Assembly: GCA_019722365.1 (NCBI GenBank)
Contig: JADFUC010001058.1
Location: 91,233-155,232 of the forward strand
Origin: Lithospermum erythrorhizon
Lineage: Eukaryota > Streptophyta > Magnoliopsida > Boraginales > Boraginaceae
Direction of reading: 5' to 3'
Length of the DNA: 64,000 nt
Positions within the stretch are counted from its first letter, which is position 1; every line of letters begins with the position of its first letter. Below the pieces are notes generated by a model. That model had not been told where the DNA came from and did not search any database. It saw only the letters and a program-made list of their open reading frames with translations. The translations under genes and the position numbers were made by a program. Below, in pieces: positions 52,685 to 64,000 of the stretch.

Positions 52685-53239
52685 AAAGTTCTTGCAATGA
52701 CAATGACCAAATTAAAAAAAAGTAATAAACATTCTAGTGTGTGAGTTTGGTTAGTGAATGTTTAGTTTGTTGGTTTCAGATGATAATGCTGAAAAGAATG
52801 TGGTTGTTTCCGGTGAGATATGGCCGGAGATTCGCCGGAAAATGGGAGGGTGGGTAGGGTTGGGGGTGTTGGAGAGAGAATCCTTAAAAGCTTCACTGGG
52901 TGAGAAAATGGAATTGAGTTGGGGGTTGTTTTCCTTATTATTTGGATGATAATATTGTCAATATTTATAAGATTCTAAAAATTGTGAAACTGGCCACACT
53001 GGGCTATGCTGGAGGTGATCTTCATTTAAATCATTTCAATACGGTGATTATTGCCACTGCATTTATTCAACCCACACCGCATTTAAGAGGTTAGGTGCTA
53101 GCATTTGAAGACTCTCGGGCCATTTACTGGCTTGAGCATGCTCTGGGGCCAGATTCGATTTCTTTATCGATATTGGGGTAATCTGTTCAGTGATGTTATC
53201 ATTCGGCTCAACGGATACTGTAACTTGATCGGGTAGACA

Positions 53240-53655
53240 TGTTATCGAGTTGCTAATCATTGTTTCAGATATCGAACAAACTTTTTTACTCGAGTACGAC
53301 CTAAAATGCCACCGACCGTAGAGAATTGGGTTTTGTCGCATGAGGAGTCTAGTGTTGTTATTGAATCGGGTTCAAAGCTACCATGTAACTCAATTGGAAA
53401 AACACGGAATCGAGTTGGTTATTTCGGATATCGAATAATTTTTTACTCAAATCCAACCTAAATATTAGCTAGATCGGTATTCAATCGCTTGTTGGCGCAT
53501 CAGAGTATGTATCTGACACTGCTCAATTTATATATAAAATGTGTAAAAAGCTATATACGAGTCAGATTTTACCGAACATCAATAGTATGTATCTTATCGA
53601 ATCAGTTGTTTTAGATATAAAGCAATAATTTCTACTAAGTATGACTCGATAATCA
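53240..53655. repeat. Degenerate long-period direct repeats
   Basis: Three related blocks at about 53245-53308, 53409-53464 and 53597-53650 share the pattern atcgagttg, then tttcagatatcgaa, then ttttttactcgagt and an acctaaa-like end. The spacing is about 165-190 bp. The text is of the hAT-derived, TCGAGT-rich sort. No coding region. Confidence 0.5.
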
Positions 53656-53959
53656 GTCCAGGTGTAAACCAATCTGGTTTTTCGGGTTGCACGAACAACC
53701 CCAGTTGTGTAAAATTTAATTAATTATCCATCAAATTTAAAAATGGATAACTTTTAGGATGTATCAAATAATAAAATAAAGTTGGGGCAAAGAAAAAAAC
53801 AGTGCGGACGTTAAATTTGTTTGTTAGGATAAGAAAATAGTCAAATTATACTCATGAATCTATGATTCAACTTTTGGAGTGTTGGTGACCATGGTTAGAG
53901 TTGTATGGAACCTGGTTACTCGATATAAACCGAAAATAAATTGAATTGGTTTAAAACAT

Positions 53960-54205
53960 TACTCCCTCTGTTTTTTTATTTATTGTTCTACCAATTTAAA
54001 CATAGATTTAGAAAAAAAATTAGTCAAAAATTAAATTGAAAATACAAAATACAATCATTTAAAAACTAAATTATTGGTTGGTTGATAATTTCATGAGAAA
54101 AAAGTAGTCAAAAGTATATTAAAAATGTAAAAATACAATTCTCTATGCTAGAGTGACAAAAAAATTAGACTAGAACGACAAATACAAAAAATACGGAGGA
54201 AGTAT
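53960..54205. mobile_element. Stowaway-like MITE
   Basis: Terminal inverted repeats: left tactccctctgtttttttat then ttattgttcta; right in reverse complement tacttcctccgtattttttg then tatttgtcgttcta. Bounded by TA, 246 bp, non-coding. Canonical CTCCCTCCGT Stowaway terminus. Confidence 0.8.
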
Positions 54206-55589
54206 TATGCAACATGTTAGGTATAAGTCTACTCAAATTTGTAGAAATTCAATTTGATTTGAATCGAAGCCGACAAGGGAGACTTTGCGGCGCCTTTTTC
54301 TATCTCCTCAGATAAGGTCGCCTCCCTCATCTAAATTCTCTACTCTCTGCTGGGCGAGGATCAAATGTCGGTCCTCGCCTCTGGGAGGGCTCATGCAAGT
54401 GGATCTTTGAAGGGTTCTTGGATGGATCAAGCAGGATCTGGTCCGTTTTGTCTCGCAGCCTCCTAAGGCACTCGATGTCATATTATAGTGTTTCGAGGCC
54501 CTAATTTGCATTAGCTGATGTTATTTTACCTTAATCCGATATATAATTTGCAATTGCTTTTCGCTTTTATTTGAGTTTAGGCAATTATCGGTTAAAGTTA
54601 GCCGACCTGCCCGAATCAAGATGAGCATCTAAGTGGTTATATGAGTCATGATCCAAGAATGTGGATTCTACCATCAATACAGTAAGCATGTAACCCATGT
54701 TATGGTGTTGGGAGGAAAGCATATTCTGAATTTCCGGTAAAAGAAGTCATCAACTTTGTTGGAGCTTTTACACTCATTGAAACTCAAGAATTGGTAAATC
54801 AATTACATATCAGGCACCAATGCGGTTAGAGTTGATTACTTTTAATTGGTTTGAATATTTTTAATTCAAGTTATTTTTTATTGTTATGATGAATGCCATT
54901 AATTTCATGTATTTATTTATGTCTTTTATTATGAACTAATTTTATTATTAGTCGTGACTATGATGTAGTTGGATCGGATGATTTGATTTTCGAGCTTAAT
55001 TTATTTCAGCTTTCATAATTGATTATTGCGCATAATTAGTATTTAATATCTCGATATCAATATTAAGTCGCTCATATAAGCGATTAATTGCTAGAAATAG
55101 GGTTGTCACTTAGAATTGATAATCTAACACATGTTTCACTTACCATGTAGAGTATAGGTAATGTCATGTGCAATTTAATAAACATAGTTATTAAAAAGAT
55201 TCTCTATTTTAAGCTATCATGTATAGCTAGTTTCTTAGAGACTTAATTATGTTAATCGAGAAGTAATATCAATTGTATAAAAAGAATGCTTTTGTTATTT
55301 AACTACTGGCAACTACTAGTTAAATTGAATCGACGATCCGATGAAATCATGCGCCCGACTATACTAATATTAAGTACAATCCACTACTTTGTATTCGCTA
55401 GTATTAGCTAATTTAATTGCTTAGTCAATTTAGTTAAGTAGTTCAGGATAAAGATTTACTATTTAATTATTAGTTAATTAAGGATTAAGAAAAGACCTAG
55501 TATTTAGTATATTGAATTTGTGAGACGATACTCGTTTTATTCATTATATTACTCGACACGACCCGGACCTCGACCCTCGAACACATAAA
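54206..55589. other. AT-rich flank of the gypsy element
   Basis: No gene seen. 54240-54500 is GC-richer (ggtcctcgcctctgggaggg) without a recognised domain. The 3' LTR of the adjacent element might reach into this stretch, but no LTR border could be defined. Confidence 0.4.
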
Positions 55590-55950
55590 TTGGTGTCAAG
55601 CCACACCGCGCCCCTCATGCTGACTCTTGTTTACCTGAAGTCGATTCCATTACCCGAGGTCTCGAGGTGCTCCGGGTATCTAGGCCACGGCCGAAGTCGA
55701 TCGTAGTCACACAAATGATGCTAGTATTTATCGAGGAAAGCATGTACTTAGTATACGTATATAGCATTACCTCCAAACGGAGCAAATGTAAAGATATTTA
55801 TATATATCTAAGAGCCTCGGTCATGATTCCTTGACCGAACAAGAGGTCGAAAAGACAAAAAAGCTTTTTCTCTCACTTTTGTGGGCTCATTAATGGCCCA
55901 ATAAAATTCTTATTTCTATATTAATCGCCTTTAATGCTTTGGATAGTTGT

Positions 55951-55970
55951 GCCCATTTTTAAAAATGGGC
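55951..55970. repeat. Perfect 20-bp palindrome
   Basis: The sequence gcccatttttaaaaatgggc is its own reverse complement. It lies about 250 bp upstream of the antisense ORF of the gypsy element, in probable LTR or promoter sequence followed by pyrimidine-rich leader-like text (56040-56215). Confidence 0.85.
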
Positions 55971-56220
55971 GCAAGAACATTCAAGATTAAATAGGTACCT
56001 TAAACAATTTCGATACCTTCACTGCCACCAAATTTCCAAGATCAACTATATTTCCCCTGCTTCTTCCCTTTATAGAAAGTACTATTCTCTCAATTTTCAC
56101 TTATTTTCTTTCTCAATCCTCTATATTCTCTTACCCTTTCGTCTCTCTTTGTGTTTTTAGACCAAATCAACACTACTTCCCTTTATACTCCCTTTCCTTA
56201 ACGAAGACGTATCCTCCCCC

Positions 56221-58320
56221 ATGGCAAGAAAAGACTCTCCTCTCAAAGAAACCAGCTCCGGCCCTGTGGGAGGCATCAGGAGTAATCCTTTAGAAAGAGG
56301 TAACGCATTGCTAGGACTCATGGCTTCCCATGTCACTACCTTCGACGGCGTGATCCCCTTTTCAAAGACTCTAATCCTCGGTATATTTTTCTGCCTAGAA
56401 GATTTTTATATTTCTCATCCCCGACGATGGTAATGCAGGTTTGAATTATCGAGACCCCAATATGGAAACTGAGGAAGATGCAGAAGTTTTTGCTGCAAAT
56501 GTTTTAACTGATCCTGCTGCAGAAGTTGGGGGGAGTTCAAAGGTCCCTGCCAAAAAGAGAAAGATGTCGGTGAGCGAGGGCCGAAGAGAAAGTAAAAAAA
56601 GACGAAGGTCCCCACTATAACCGAGGGAGCCGAAAGGACCGAGGAAGCTCCTGTTACGGAATCGGGAGTGAAGGAATCCCAAACCTTAGAGGGATTTTGT
56701 AGCAACACGGCGGAAAGCATTATAGCGAAGGGCCACCTCCGCCATCTCCGTGATCATTACTCCATTCACTGCGCCGGGACGAGGACGCCATTCGGCGGTA
56801 ATTTGGACGCACTCAAGGCGGTGGGATATACCCCGTATTCCGGGAGCCTCTTCAATTATGGCCGCTTTTTGAAACCTCCCATTTGTCGACCTCCTATCTT
56901 CACTACCGAGCTCCCCGTCGGGCTAGGCCTCTTCGCCCGCCACAGCCGATTTATTCCGTGCTGGGGCGCGATCTGTCTGGGGTTTCAACATTAATCTCTT
57001 CTCCAAGATGTTCAACGTGGTACATCAAGGAGTTCTTTCCTACTTTCACATCCGGTCGGGGTGAAGAATATGCTTTATTCCGAGAAGCCGGGGAAGGCTA
57101 GTCCGACGCGATGGCATAAATATTGGTTCATGGCGAATGACGCCTTCTTTGACGACGTTCCCATAAATTCTTCAATAACTACAATCTATGCTCTAAACTA
57201 AGGATTCGAGCGACCAAGGCGTAATTCAAAGTTGGTCGATGGCTCAAGCCTCTACCTTTGGAAGACGCCAGACCCCGACGTGGTTATAAAAGCCGGGCCG
57301 CTGCAGTGACCCAACAATCTTCCAACATGTCTTAGGTATGTTTTCATCTCGCCTATTTTTCTCTCTGGTCTTTTTAGGATGTAACTGAGAGGCACGAGGT
57401 TCCCACACTTCTTCTGATGAGACGCCTCATCGTAGTCACCGATCCAAAGGCACATGGTATTTGGGGATGCCAAACAAGTCCAAGCCCCGATCCCTCGACA
57501 CCTTCTTTGACCCTTCAAGGGTTTATGCCCATAGATCGTAAGAAGGATATAAAGAGTAGTCATCCCTATTTTGTGGACACTCCTTATGTTCTTTTCGTCA
57601 TGGGTCGAGGTAGACGGATGACCTATTTCGCCTCTATTCACCCTTAACGGTCAAGAACCCGTACGCCGAGGTCGGTGTCCTCGGGAGCCGATTTGGGCGC
57701 TGTCGCCCACTCGCCTCCATCAACAATTTTCTTCATTATAAGTCGGTGCACGCCTTTTTCTTTTTACCCTTGAAATCTTTTACCATTTGTTGATCAAACC
57801 TAATTGATCTCTTCCTGTTTTATTTCAGGCCACCGAAGCGGCTTATGCAATGTCCCTTCAACGGGCCGGCTACGAGGATACCTGGAGAGTTCGAAAGCAC
57901 GGTAAGTCTTCCTCGAGAGGAGGACGAGGAATGCCAGAGAGAAGGATTCGCTCTTGCCGGCAGAGTTATTAGAACTGTCAGCATGGCACTTCTTTCATTC
58001 TCCTCATGCGCATTGAAATCAAATCACGCCAAGAACCGAAGCAAAAGCTTACTTCGAGACGGAGGTCGCTAAAGTCGACTTCCCGAAGATGGCATCCGAC
58101 TGAGAAGAGTAGATGACCGACGCAGTCAAACTTGGTTGTATGGTTGGAAAATAAGACCTCTAGTCTCGCTCTTCCTTGCTGCGTAGGATTCTCTGCCATT
58201 GCCGAGGATTTCTGCTTAGCTCAATACCCCTCGAGCCCTCAAAGTGAACACTATTACTCATCTGGGGGTTCTCGCCAGAGTGTCCATACTGACTTCCCAG
58301 TGGATAACTTCATTTGACAA
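56221..58320 (+). pseudogene. Extra antisense ORF of the gypsy element, Transposase_28-like, broken
   Basis: A plus-strand, GC-richer coding relic, opposite to the pol genes. It begins with an ATG at 56221 (MARKDSPLKETSSGPVGG). Downstream pieces in shifting frames include ELPVGLGLFARHSRFIP (about 56900), KEFFPTFTSGRGEEYALFRE (about 57030) and ASPTRWHKYWFMANDAFFDD (about 57100), in the order expected for the 'putative gypsy-type transposon' (Transposase_28) domain of plant retrotransposons. Several in-frame stops and frameshifts follow, and an intron-like tttatttcag lies at 57819. Its function in intact elements is unknown. The domain match is by recollection of the family pattern and is moderate. 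Confidence 0.55.
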
Positions 58321-58869
58321 ATATGTTTCCTCGGATCGGGAGAAGATTGCGTGGTGGACCTCTTCAATAATATCCTTTGATGATGAGGACGGGCACCTAG
58401 GAGCCGATTTATGACGAGGATGGCGACATACAGATGATTGGTTGCATCCAGCCTACGCTCTTCCTAGATTTTTGTATAGGCACTGCCTTTTGTGTGGATC
58501 TAACTCTTAATTTTCATGCTTTAACATCCTTGTTCATGTCTATTAGTACGCATGTCATTACTTGCAGCTCTTTTAGTTTAGTAACGAAATGCACTATTCT
58601 CGACTTTTCTTAAAATTCTACAATCTTTAAATCTCATCTTCATTAAATTTGCTCTTTAATTCTCAAAATCTCTTTAATTCTCACAACTTTTTAAGCGTTA
58701 GTCTGTGTATAAAAGTGTATCCGATTTTTGTATCGATCGATTCCCAATTCATTTGTCATGACTAAATAGCTTTGACTTAGTTTCTAAAAACCCAATGCAT
58801 GGGTTCTCACGATCAAAAGCGGATGTTTGAGTTTGAAATGACTTGGGTGATTTATAACGACTTCCTTGA

Positions 58870-59105
58870 TTTATCTCGAAGGAAAATAGTTTAGGAACTA
58901 TCTCAATCATTTTAAGATCTTCCTACCTTATGCGAGGGAAATATTTTGAGACCTATTTAATTAATCCAAATGACCTCATCATTTTTCAGATCTTCCTACA
59001 TCAGGAAATAGTTTGAGAACTATTTAATTAATCTGAAATGACTTCATCATTTTTGAGATCTTCCTCGGCTTATGCGAGGGGAAATAGTTTGAGAACTATT
59101 TAATA
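58870..59105. repeat. Tandem repeat, about 75 bp unit
   Basis: Three to four copies of a unit with gagatcttcct, then tatgcgaggggaaatagttt and gagaactatttaattaat, then gacttcatcatttttgagat. Located between integrase and the antisense ORF, where Tat-like elements carry long non-coding tandem arrays. Confidence 0.8.
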
Positions 59106-59559
59106 CAGAAATTTTCATTGATAGATCAAAAGTATTACATCTCTGAGACGCTGGGATTTCCGCCCAAATTTTTACAAAAAGGTCGGAAATTTCTCCCCTA
59201 AGTCCTCAAACATAGTATTTTTTGAGATAGATCCTGCATGTGTAGTCGATGGGCTATTTTGAGAGTTCCTCGAGCTCATAAGTCCTGTGTCCTACAACCC
59301 TTCTGACCGGATAAGGGCTTTCCACTCGGGGTTGAGTTTATTCCCTATTCTTGGCCGACTCGCCTCGGCAACACTCTTAAAACAACAAGATCTCCCCCGC
59401 TGAACTGGCTCGTTTTTACCCTTCGATGAAATCGACACGTTTTTTGCTTGTATTTGTCCCACCTCTCGATCCCTTTACTTCATCGATGAAGTCAAGATTT
59501 TTCCTCAAGCGTTCATCATTCTTCTTTTCATGGTAGCCACTCAAGCACTGGCAGCACAC

Positions 59560-59870
59560 TACGGGTAACAACTTTCATCCCGTAAACCAAGCTAAAGAGG
59601 GCTTCATGTTGGCTTGGAGGGAGTTAATCAAGACCGCAGGACCCTATCCAACTCTTTTATACTAACGGGCAACTCATCGGTGAGATTTTTTCTGATTCCT
59701 ACGAATATAGTTCGGTTCATTACCTCAATTTGTCCGTTGTAATCGCTGGTAGCAAATGAGCAAAGTCGATGTTCAATTCCCAAATTTTTAGTGTACATTT
59801 CTCGACATCTTTGGAGTCGAACTTTATGTTCCTTTATTATGATGTTCTTTTCCACAGAATTCACGGCCTC
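59560..59870 (-). pseudogene. Gypsy integrase fragment
   Basis: A minus-strand frame contains LGIEHRLCSFATSDYNGQIE and EVMNRTIFVGIRKNLTDELP, the end of the integrase core with the N-G-Q-x-E-x-N-R pattern that includes the catalytic Glu. Further text near 59600 (SLVYGMEAV-like after frame change) continues the family pattern. Frames are broken. Confidence 0.75.
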
Positions 59871-60999
59871 GCTATCGCATTCTCGGTAGGCGCAGCCGAC
59901 CCATATGCCAAACGGAGTTCTTCATACGAACATCTAACTATCGGGTTTCGCCAATCCATGTTTCTTCCTGCATTTATGGAGTACATCACCCATAAAGGGA
60001 TGTTCTGACCTAATAGGGGCACGTACCGAGGCTAAATGTCCTAAGTATGGTGTGGCTAATCTGACAAGGGTCCCATGTTTGTTTCAAGCGCGAGAGATGC
60101 TCGAATAGCAAATAATCGAATCCTTTTATTAAGTGTCAACGCCAAGTGGTATTTTGCGAGTACTCGCTCTTGACGCCACGGTCACCCCGGGAATTTGTTC
60201 AATGACTAACTTCAAATCATCCCAAACTAATAGGGCCGCTTGAATCTGAGAACTTGTGCTATCTGGAGCCCCGTGAACTACGCCCTCATATTCTCATTCT
60301 TCATTTGCTTGTGCTTTGAATGAAAGGGCATATTCAAATACTTCGCCTTCTGGTCCTTCAATCAGAATCCCGACTCCAGACCCCTTTTCATTGCTAGCCC
60401 CATCCACATATAATTTCCAACGAGGGACCTCTTCATGTTTCCCCTCGTGAGGACCTCGACTTCTTTAGTGAACGAGCCGGGCCCACTCCACTATGAAATC
60501 CGCCAAAGCCTATGCTTTTTATACCGGTTCTCTGGGCATACCGTATTTCAAACTCGTTGTGTTCACGCCCACGTCGTCAACCTTCCTGTCATCGAGGGTT
60601 AGACATAATCCTCTTAATCGGTTGGTCTGTCATCACTTTGGCAGATGAGCCTCGAACATGCTTGAGCTTCCTTTTTGCAAATACGACTACAAAGAAATAC
60701 TTAATTTGTCAATTAAGTGATAAGACTCTTTCGATCTACGGGAGGGATATGATTTATAGTAGATTGGTCTTGAGAACCTTCCTCCCTACCGTAACACCGC
60801 ACGCCCGCCTCGATACAATGAGGTATAGCCAGAATCCTTCGATTCTTCAGTTTAGCCTAACGCTTCGGGACCTCTAAATATTCTTTTAATTCGCCACGTT
60901 TTGTCGCATTTCTTCATCCCAGAAAAGGCTCTTGGCTTTTATCGATTTTCTTAAAAAACGTGAGGCTTCGATCATTTAACATGGAGATGAATCGACTTT

Positions 61000-61650
61000 A
61001 ATGCCGCTAAACACCCCGTCAATCTTTTGAACTTCTTTTTATAAGACGCTGAGGCTCCATCTTCATTATAGCCTGATTTTGTCGGTACTAATACCTTGCT
61101 TACTTAGCATGAAACGAGGACCCTTTCCATATGTAAACCCTCAAAGGAGCATTAGGCCATAATAAAATGGATGATCTTAATACTTCCAGAGCCTCAGAAT
61201 CGTCAGCGACATTTCCTTCGGTCTTAAAGGCATCATCCATATCTCCATGTTTTACAACTCAGTTTCTTGAACACCCACTTCAATTATCTCTTTTGATAAG
61301 TAGCTCCCTATTTTCAAAACTTAACACACTTTCCAACAATAAAGTCTATACTCTGTTATAAATGCCATTTTCTCTTGATCATTTTCATGCAAGAGTATTT
61401 AATGATATCCCCTAGTGGCATCCAGGAAATCGAAGATTTCATGTCCAGAACTACCATCGACCAACCTGCCTAAGCAAGGTAATGGGTAATACCTCTTCGA
61501 AAGGTGCCTTGTTTAAGTTGGTAAAGTTGGTTCATACTTGACATTGATTTTCCACCACGCACTAATATCACATCACCCGAAAACCGGAGTTCTCAAACAC
61601 GCCTTTACCAAATCCTCAACCCTTTCTCAGATAGCGGTTCTTTCATCCTA
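61000..61650 (-). pseudogene. Gypsy reverse transcriptase fragment
   Basis: Minus-strand pieces in different frames: LVDGSSGHEIFDFLDATRGY (about 61440), ENDQEKMAFIT (about 61360), then a YVDD-box-like region (about 61225) with ALEVLRSS, and FISMLNDRSLTFFKKIDKS (about 60950-61000). The order matches Ty3/gypsy RT. The catalytic YVDD has become YMDDA-like text and stops are frequent. Confidence 0.75.
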
Positions 61651-61949
61651 GAAGTTTCTGTTGCTTGATGGGTCCGAAGATGAGTCCGCATGTAAACGGT
61701 GAAGGTCAGTCAAGATTCACACCGGCATATCCTCGGTCCCCAAGCATTTCCTCTTGGAATTTCTGACTATGTCTCAACTCTTAAGGATGAGCGAGACAAC
61801 TTATGCCTACTCCGAAAGTCTTCACCAGAATCCTCAAAAGTGAACCAACTCCAACTCCTTACGGGTTCACCATGTTTTTCATTTTCCTTTTCTTTGTGGG
61901 GTCATTATTATCTTTGGTCAGCCTTGACCTTCGTGACAGGCACAGCCCT

Positions 61950-62340
61950 CCCCTTCTCGCTGAGAAGGCGCCTTCGTGAGGTGCTCGTGGTATCGACAAT
62001 TGGTAACACACCCTTTCCTTTTCTCGTCCCCCAAAAATCTCCCCTAACTCAAGAACTCCGGGTGGTGAACTTCATTTTGACAGGAGATACCACTCACCCT
62101 CAAAGCAATAGTAGTGTTCCAATAAGGCCATTATATGAGGGGTCCGAATATCCACCATGCCGAATTCCTCATCGCCGTTGTTCTCGGTGCTTCTCCACGT
62201 TAAATCCAATTCGCTATTCCCAGCCGCACCGAAAGTGTCCCATGAACTCATGAGGGCGCGGTTACCGGTTTCAAGTGTTTGCAAGAGGATCATGTTTGTG
62301 TATAGATATAGCCGAACTCGTTGTCTACAATCATTCAAGC
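61950..62340 (-). pseudogene. Gypsy protease / pre-RT fragment
   Basis: In shifting minus-strand frames the text IVDNEFGYIYTQT (about 62320) sits where the VDNGSSADILF-type aspartic protease active site is expected, followed by KMKFTT and QREGRAVPVTKVKAD-like text. The DxGSS core is lost. Assignment rests on position and order between gag and RT. Confidence 0.45.
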
Positions 62341-62979
62341 AACCAATTGGTAAATGCGGGGGCTACTGACCGTGAGGATCGCCGGGGGTATTCCCAACCC
62401 TAACAGCTCGCTTTAAAAAAAGCGGATCGGTTCTCTACCATCACACATGGGGCTAGAATAAACCGACCTTTTGGCATACCACCTTCAGCATTTGAGTGTA
62501 TCGCTCCCCGGCTATTCAAATTTAAATGTGTTGACTCTTTCCTATAATCTCGAGCGCCACATCATTATCCTTGTCACCGGCCCATATTCTGCCGAGTCAC
62601 AAGCTTCTTCCTCCGCGCCATGAAGTGGCTTCCATGATCTCTCCTACAAACCTCTGGATGAATTTTTTCTGGCTTTATTTTTAAAAAGCTCACTGTCAGC
62701 ACGCTATGATCTTTGTGAACACAGACTTATTTTCATCCTCCGCTTAGGCGCTTAATTTATATGGCTTATGAGTATTCTTTATTTCCAACTGGGCATGATT
62801 CTTCCCATTGGTACCTGAGCGGAGCGTGAGAACGTGGTGATCTTGGGGGTCTACGCTATCGCCCATCTTCTCACAAGGGGGACTCGCCTTGTCTTTAAAG
62901 TCTCTTCTTTAGTTTTGGAGACTGTCCCAAACCCGAAGCCCTTCTCTAACATCTATAGAATTACGAATGGGATAACTCA

Positions 62980-63900
62980 TTTCTAAGGCTCTAATACCAA
63001 TTTCTCCTTGAGAGGTCCATATCTCAACCCATGAAAAAATGAAATCATGGTAACCTTTTCATTGGTCGTTGGTATGTTGGTCGCCACTTCTTCAAATCTG
63101 GTGGCGAAGCTCCTCAACGCCTCCTCCGGCTCGTTGTATTCCATTAGCCGCCCTCTCATCATCACGAGTCGGTGATTGGACGCGCCTCTAACTTGTCCAT
63201 AACAACCACAAACATCTTGCCAACGATCTATGGAACTGTGGTAATATGTGAAACCACTTCAAAGTCTGCCTCACAAGCCACTGGGGAAAGTCGCTATACC
63301 TCATCGTCGGGGCCCGAAACAACTGGGAGTCAAGGCCTTGTACATTGCCCTAGTCTCCGAATCCGCTGAACGTCTTGAACTTAGGCATCCTGAAACCCCT
63401 AGGCATCATAGCCTTCCTTAAATCCATTTGTAAATGGTAGCAAGGTGTTTGTTTAACTAGCTTCTCGACTGTGAGGCGATGCCTTTAAGAAGCCGATCTA
63501 AGCTTATCCACTGCTTTGCACTGGCATTTTCATTACTACCCCGGTAGCAGTTTGGCTTCCGATGATATTGGTCATCTCAGAGTTGTTTATCCCTGTGATG
63601 ATGTGGGATACTCCTGATAGACCTTCAGAGTCCTGACGATTTTCCTTTCTCGTGACCGTTTTCCTAATAGGACCTTTCGAGTACCGTCATGTGGTTAAAT
63701 TATAACCGATCGGGTGGTCGATCGCCTAAGCATGTGAATCACTAGGAATCTCCTTCATCGATAAATAACTTATCCGCTCTCATCTCCGGGAGCATGGTCA
63801 TGCGACTGCACTCAAGTATCGCATGGTACGCGTCAACAGGACTTTTTCTTTTGCCGGTGTCCCTTTGACGACGCCGCCTGACATCCTCATTGAATCTCTC
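62980..63900 (-). pseudogene. Gypsy gag fragment
   Basis: Minus-strand text with RERFNEDVRRRRQRD (about 63895) and MEYNEPEEALRSFATRFEEV, then FFHGLRYGPLKEKLV (63165-62983), resembling the retrotransposon gag domain (E-S-L-R-x-Y-x-x-R-F pattern). Frames are interrupted between the pieces. Confidence 0.65.
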
Positions 63901-64000
63901 TCTCATGGTTTGATATTTTTAAAGGAGACCACGTGGTCGTTGGTTCGACCCCACGCACGGCGCCTAATTAGCAATACGTAACTGAACGAAGTAATAACAG

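Larger units (their letters stand above)
55590..64000 (-). mobile_element. Decayed Ty3/gypsy (Tat-like) retrotransposon, minus orientation
   Basis: Reading the minus strand from the window edge: a primer-binding-site-like ggcgccgtgcgtgggg at about 63949-63965, so the end of the 5' LTR is likely at 63966-64000 and beyond; gag (about 63900-62980); protease (about 62340-61950); reverse transcriptase (about 61650-61000); RNase H text; integrase (about 59870-59560); then an extra reading frame on the opposite strand (56221-58320) before the presumed 3' LTR side. All domains carry frameshifts and stops. The order gag-pro-RT-RH-IN is that of Ty3/gypsy; the antisense extra ORF fits the Tat lineage. 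LTR borders were not resolved. Confidence 0.75.

Noticed and set aside
57252..57641. Minus-strand 129-codon frame opposite the antisense ORF of the gypsy element
   Set aside because: No recognisable motif; the plus strand carries the family-like text.

Overview
This is a nuclear plant (eudicot) window: AT-rich, intron-rich, and full of relic retrotransposons, MITEs and minisatellites. I cannot name the species. Four protein-coding loci are supported, all on the minus strand: (1) the 5' part of a 26S proteasome ATPase RPT2 gene (1-2614, cut by the window edge); (2) a complete PIF4/PIF5-type phytochrome-interacting bHLH factor (4655-16312), whose ten coding exons sum to an exact multiple of three; (3) a CLASP microtubule-associated gene (22510-30572), recognisable over many exons but with clustered frameshifts and no first exons; (4) a complete TRM (TON1-recruiting motif, DUF4378) gene (46776-50807), with five coding exons that also sum exactly.

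Layout. 1-2.6 kb: RPT2, with an intron 1 made largely of degenerate copies of the end of exon 1. 2.6-4.7 kb: spacer with a 51-bp tandem duplication and a MITE. 4.7-16.3 kb: PIF, with a 6.7-kb intron holding several MITEs and a hAT-like element in another intron. 16.3-22.5 kb: spacer with a TIR element of the GGGGCGGAGC type and hAT-like relics. 22.5-30.6 kb: CLASP. 30.6-46.8 kb: gene-free, with a possible Helitron terminus, a GC-rich minisatellite at 37.85-38.1 kb and a badly decayed Ty1/copia element at 38.6-40.7 kb. 46.8-50.8 kb: TRM gene, followed upstream by three unrelated tandem-repeat arrays (51.3-52.7 kb). 53-54.2 kb: more tandem repeats and a Stowaway-like MITE. 55.6-64 kb: a decayed Ty3/gypsy element in minus orientation (gag, protease, RT, integrase) with an extra ORF on the opposite strand between integrase and the presumed 3' LTR, the arrangement described for the Tat lineage.

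The genes do not form a pathway. CLASP and TRM proteins both act on cortical microtubule arrays and PIF factors control light-dependent elongation, but there is no reason to read their proximity as functional. The most useful points for a second look are: the phyB-binding (APB) motif of PIF, where the conserved Gln is Pro; the exon-derived repeat array in RPT2 intron 1; the clustered frameshifts in CLASP and RPT2 (assembly error or decay); and the antisense ORF of the Tat-like element.
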